Source: Ruminococcus sp. UBA3855 (GTDB lineage: Bacteria > Bacillota > Clostridia > Oscillospirales > Ruminococcaceae). Taken from it: a stretch of DNA of 8,518 nt. The translations under genes were made by a program, and so were the position numbers. Positions 5,812 to 8,518 of this stretch are shown here, in pieces (within the stretch, counting starts at the first letter, position 1; the number at the start of each line of letters is the position of its first letter). The stretch covers positions 1 to 8,518 of the forward strand of contig DGHF01000140.1 of the NCBI GenBank assembly GCA_002392545.1, in the 5' to 3' direction. The notes beneath the pieces were generated by a model. It ran no database searches and was not told the DNA's origin. It saw only the letters and a list, made by a program, of their open reading frames with translations.

Positions 5812-6555
5812 ATGGCACAGAAAAAAAGAAAATCCGGAAAGGTAGAGGCAAGACAACTGCAACCAACAATCCGTTTCAAATTCGGGGTGTTATTATGTAT
5901 TATCATAGTGACATTTTTATTTTGCTTTGTCATGCATATGATTTCAGCCGTTTCACAGCCCGATTATTGGGAAAAAGAAATTGTTCCGGCTATGGCGACC
6001 AAAACAGAGGAAGTTGTGGAGAAAAAAATAAAGGCGGATGTTGTGAATCCCGTTCCCGCTTCCGAACGTGCAGACGAAAGCAGAATTCAGAATTGTGCTT
6101 TCATCGGGGACGTAGCAACATTTTCCAGCTATTACCCGATTCCTTCTAATATGCAGTTCACAGATGCGGTTGCAGATATGTCAGATTCTCGTATGAGAAG
6201 CATCGGCAGAAGCCTGAAAGATGTACAGGCAATTTATTTATGGTATCAGTGCCCTGAAGATTTGCAGAAGAGTGCAGAAGCTTATCTCCGTCTCGTCAAT
6301 AATCTTTTGGAACAGGCAGAAGACGTTCCGATTTATGTTCTTACAGCATTCCCGACAACTGATTCTATCACCAATGAGAGAACTGACAAATGGAATGCCG
6401 CACTTTTTGCCCTCTGTGATGAAAAGGGCTTGCATTACGTGGATGTCAGCACCACATTAAAGGCGAATGACGGCACTTTGTCAGAAAATTATCAGGATGA
6501 ACAGGCTTTGTATCAAACTGTATGCGAATTGATTTTAACACACGTTGCGGATTAA
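5812..6555 (+). CDS. Membrane-anchored SGNH/GDSL-like protein lacking catalytic residues
   Basis: This encodes a 247-residue protein. A basic N-terminus (MAQKKRKSGK) precedes one membrane segment at about 24-47, so residues 48-247 should face outside. Residues 48-90 form a charged, Pro/Glu-rich stalk. Residues 94-247 follow the order of an SGNH hydrolase: a block I-like strand NCAFIGDVATF (94-104), a helix with YLRLVNNLLEQ, the strand VPIYVLTAFP (172-181), a helix with WNAALFALCDEKG and the strand LHYVDVSTTLKANDG (207-221). Block I has Val101 where the nucleophilic Ser of GDS should be. The usual G.ND block III is replaced near YLWYQCPED, and no DxxH is present near the end (NYQDEQAL). It is probably a non-catalytic binding or structural relative, perhaps of the cell wall; that role is inference. 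AAAGGAG (5796-5802) lies 9 bases upstream. It is first in its operon, under a promoter overlapped by a cre site. Confidence 0.7.
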   Translation: MAQKKRKSGKVEARQLQPTIRFKFGVLLCIIIVTFLFCFVMHMISAVSQPDYWEKEIVPAMATKTEEVVEKKIKADVVNPVPASERADESRIQNCAFIGDVATFSSYYPIPSNMQFTDAVADMSDSRMRSIGRSLKDVQAIYLWYQCPEDLQKSAEAYLRLVNNLLEQAEDVPIYVLTAFPTTDSITNERTDKWNAALFALCDEKGLHYVDVSTTLKANDGTLSENYQDEQALYQTVCELILTHVAD

Positions 6556-6567
6556 GGAATTGCAACT

Positions 6568-7092
6568 ATGAGCAGAGATTATTGGCTTTTTGAGGATGAA
6601 AACCCAGAAACTGCCTATATGGCAGGGGTTGTTGACGTGTTAGGGGATAATTTGAGCATGGTTTGTGATTTTCCCTATACATTGGACGTGGATATTTTCT
6701 TTGTGAAAGACAATGATTTGTCAGCACTTGACAGCACCATCAAAAAACGCCTTCACGCTTACAATGAAAAAGAGGGGCATCGGATTCCTCCTGATGAGAT
6801 TGATGCATTAAATTTTCACCTCGAAAAGGTAGATACCAATGTAAAAGATTGCTTGAAAGGCTTGCTTGCTGGGTATTCCTCAGCAGGCAAGCTTGATAAA
6901 ATGCTGGATGATTTTTTTCTTGGATTGAATTGGTATCTGAGAAAACCGACTTGTATTTATGTGGAGAATCAAAAAGACTGTGGAAAAATTCTTGATATAT
7001 TGGGAAATATTTACTTATCTATGGCATTTGACTATTTATTCATTGGCTATGATGAATGGGCTGTACTTTTTGTGATTGGAACAACGGAATAA
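6568..7092 (+). CDS. Protein of unknown function, 174 residues
   Basis: I do not recognise this family. The product is acidic and soluble-looking, without signal peptide or strong membrane segment. Visible parts are an N-terminal MSRDYWLFEDENPETAYMAG, a strand pair YTLDVDIFFVKDND (about 37-50), a helical middle with a short GYSSAGKL turn (102-109), and a hydrophobic end YLSMAFDYLFIGYDEWAVL closing in FVIGTTE. The end resembles small cytosolic alpha/beta proteins, including some immunity-like ones, but not closely enough to name. AAGGA (6554-6558) overlaps the stop codon of the preceding gene and lies 9 bases from the ATG, so it is co-transcribed and probably translationally coupled with the SGNH-like gene. 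No terminator is visible after it before the next promoter. Confidence 0.7.
   Translation: MSRDYWLFEDENPETAYMAGVVDVLGDNLSMVCDFPYTLDVDIFFVKDNDLSALDSTIKKRLHAYNEKEGHRIPPDEIDALNFHLEKVDTNVKDCLKGLLAGYSSAGKLDKMLDDFFLGLNWYLRKPTCIYVENQKDCGKILDILGNIYLSMAFDYLFIGYDEWAVLFVIGTTE
6858..6894 (+). repeat. Hairpin inside the 174-residue ORF
   Basis: GCTTGCTTGCTG (6860-6871) pairs with CAGCAGGCAAGC (6881-6892), 11 of 12 positions Watson-Crick with one G-T wobble, around a 9-base loop. Two more pairs (one a wobble) extend the stem to 6858-6894. No T-run follows, so it is not a typical terminator. It encodes LLAGYSSAGKL, so the symmetry may come partly from codon choice. Confidence 0.5.
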
Positions 7093-7118
7093 TTTTATAT
7101 CAGATTTTATAGTAATAC

Positions 7119-7147
7119 TTGACAAAACTATCAAAATGTTGTATAAT
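7119..7147 (+). promoter_or_regulatory. Consensus sigma-A promoter of the trpB-like gene
   Basis: TTGACA (7119-7124), a 17-base spacer and TATAAT (7142-7147) match the consensus perfectly. The leader to the ATG is only about 35 bases, so there is no room for a T-box, TRAP site or riboswitch. A second TTGACA at 7155-7160, within the palindrome TTGTTGACAA, has no matching -10 box before the gene. Confidence 0.85.
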
Positions 7148-7188
7148 AGATTTGTTGACAATTTAAAACATGAAAGGAAGTTTTTACG

Positions 7189-8518
7189 ATGTCCGAAATC
7201 CCATACAAAATTTATCTGAAAGAAGAAGAATTGCCGAGACAGTGGTATAATGTCCGTGCAGACATGAAGAAAAAGCCTGCACCCTTGCTGAATCCGGCAA
7301 CTCATCAGCCGGCAACCCTTGACGAATTAAGTCAGGTATTTTGCCGTGAACTGGCTCAGCAGGAACTTGACACGGAAACGGCATATATTGACATTCCGGA
7401 AGAAATCCAGAATTTCTATAAAATGTATCGTCCTGCGCCGTTGGTTCGTGCATATTGTTTGGAAAAGGCACTCGGCACACCAGCTAAAATTTACTACAAG
7501 TTCGAGGGAAATAATACTTCCGGTTCTCACAAGCTGAATTCTGCGATTGCACAGGCTTACTATGCGAAAAAGCAGGGCTTGAAAGGTGTCACCACGGAAA
7601 CAGGTGCTGGACAGTGGGGAACTGCTCTTTCTATGGCGTGTGCTTATTTTGGGTTAGACTGCAAAGTGTTCATGGTAAAGGTATCTTATGAACAGAAGCC
7701 TTTCCGCCGTGAAGTCATGAGAACATACGGCGCAAATGTGACCCCTTCCCCGTCTGATACAACTGCAATCGGCAGAAAGATTCTTGAAGAATTCCCCGGA
7801 ACGACTGGTTCATTAGGCTGTGCAATTTCCGAAGCGGTAGAGGTTGCCGTTGGAACAGAGGGCTATCGTTATGTATTAGGCTCTGTGCTGAATCAGGTAT
7901 TATTGCATCAGTCTGTGATTGGTCTGGAATCCATGACAGCTTGTGACCAGTACGGAATCAAGCCGGATGTGATTATTGGCTGTGCCGGAGGCGGTTCGAA
8001 TCTGGGCGGTTTAATTTCTCCGTTCATGGGAAGAAAATTGAGAGGAGAAGCAGATTATCAGTTTATCGCCGTTGAGCCTGCATCCTGTCCGTCCCTGACC
8101 CGTGGTTCGTATGCCTATGATTTCTGTGATACTGGTAAAGTTTGTCCGTTGGCTAAAATGTATACTTTAGGCAGTGGCTTCATCCCGTCCCCGAACCATG
8201 CCGGAGGTCTGCGCTATCACGGCATGAGCAGTACAGTATCTGAATTGTATGATGAAGGCTTGATGGAAGCAAGAAGCTGTGAACAGACCGCTGTATTTGA
8301 AGCCGCTCAGCAGTTCGCAAGAATTGAGGGCATTTTACCAGCTCCCGAAAGCAGTCATGCTATCCGTGTGGCAATTGACGAGGCTATGAAGTGCAAGGAA
8401 ACAGGCGAAGAAAAGACCATTCTCTTTGGCTTGACTGGTACAGGATACTTTGACATGGTAGCATATCAGAAGTTCAATGACGGTGTAATGAGCGACTACA
8501 TCCCGACAGATGAAGAAA
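7189..8518 (+). CDS. trpB: TrpB2-type tryptophan synthase beta chain (3' partial)
   Basis: A pyridoxal-phosphate enzyme that joins indole and serine to make tryptophan. It is open for 443 codons to the window edge; the family is typically about 450 residues, so only a short tail is missing. Lys115 in SGSHKLN forms the Schiff base, Glu137 in ETGAGQWG is the expected catalytic glutamate, and GCAGGGSN (264-271) is the phosphate-binding loop. The long N-terminal extension (YKIYLKEEELPRQWYNVRAD, then the RPAPL region at 81-85), ETGAGQWG rather than ETGAGQHG, and late segments such as SPNHAGGLRYHGM (334-346) mark it as the TrpB2 (TrpB-like) group rather than TrpB1. TrpB2 enzymes can act without the TrpA subunit, often as indole salvage enzymes. 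AAAGGA (7173-7178) precedes the ATG by 10 bases. It has its own consensus promoter and no trp genes beside it here. Confidence 0.93.
   Translation, partial: MSEIPYKIYLKEEELPRQWYNVRADMKKKPAPLLNPATHQPATLDELSQVFCRELAQQELDTETAYIDIPEEIQNFYKMYRPAPLVRAYCLEKALGTPAKIYYKFEGNNTSGSHKLNSAIAQAYYAKKQGLKGVTTETGAGQWGTALSMACAYFGLDCKVFMVKVSYEQKPFRREVMRTYGANVTPSPSDTTAIGRKILEEFPGTTGSLGCAISEAVEVAVGTEGYRYVLGSVLNQVLLHQSVIGLESMTACDQYGIKPDVIIGCAGGGSNLGGLISPFMGRKLRGEADYQFIAVEPASCPSLTRGSYAYDFCDTGKVCPLAKMYTLGSGFIPSPNHAGGLRYHGMSSTVSELYDEGLMEARSCEQTAVFEAAQQFARIEGILPAPESSHAIRVAIDEAMKCKETGEEKTILFGLTGTGYFDMVAYQKFNDGVMSDYIPTDEE

Noticed and set aside
7155..7160. Second TTGACA as an additional promoter
   Set aside because: No -10 box exists at suitable distance before the start codon, so it is more likely chance or part of the TTGTTGACAA palindrome.
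7148..7188. T-box, TRAP or riboswitch leader for the trpB-like gene
   Set aside because: The promoter lies too close to the ATG to leave room for any such structure.

Overview
The window looks like chromosome of a low-GC Gram-positive bacterium, most likely a gut Clostridia member close to Ruminococcus/Oscillospiraceae. Support for this: strong AGGAGG-type ribosome-binding sites, sigma-A promoters with 17-base spacers, a CcpA-type cre site, cytosolic BspA-like leucine-rich repeats and a clostridial AsnB. The genus is inferred, not shown. No rRNA, tRNA, CRISPR array, insertion sequence or integrase is visible.

Layout. The left two thirds is read on the minus strand and the right third on the plus strand, diverging from a compact control region at about 5601-5811. 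The leftward run starts at 5600 and is tightly packed: asnB (glutamine-hydrolysing asparagine synthetase), a 283-residue protein I do not recognise, a cytosolic leucine-rich-repeat protein, and pyrB (aspartate carbamoyltransferase). The gaps are 9-25 bases, which suggests one operon. Behind pyrB lies a small Imm59-like immunity gene, then an untranslatable scrap with a helix-turn-helix look. After that comes an XRE regulator with membrane segments that has its own promoter and runs off the left edge.

The rightward run starts with a membrane-anchored protein whose outer domain resembles an SGNH/GDSL hydrolase but lacks the catalytic residues. A 174-residue unknown follows, 12 bases downstream. 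Then comes a separate consensus promoter driving a TrpB2-type tryptophan synthase beta chain, cut off by the right edge.

How it fits together. AsnB and PyrB both consume aspartate (for asparagine and for pyrimidines), so the leftward operon is an aspartate/nitrogen unit with two uncharacterised passengers. The control region holds two divergent promoters sharing the 13-base string TATAATAGTAGTG, a palindrome between their -35 boxes, a full cre match over the rightward -35 box, and an inverted repeat enclosing the asnB ribosome-binding site. The most unusual items are the PyrB carrying only the zinc-ribbon half of PyrI, the catalytically dead SGNH-like anchor protein, and the orphan immunity gene.
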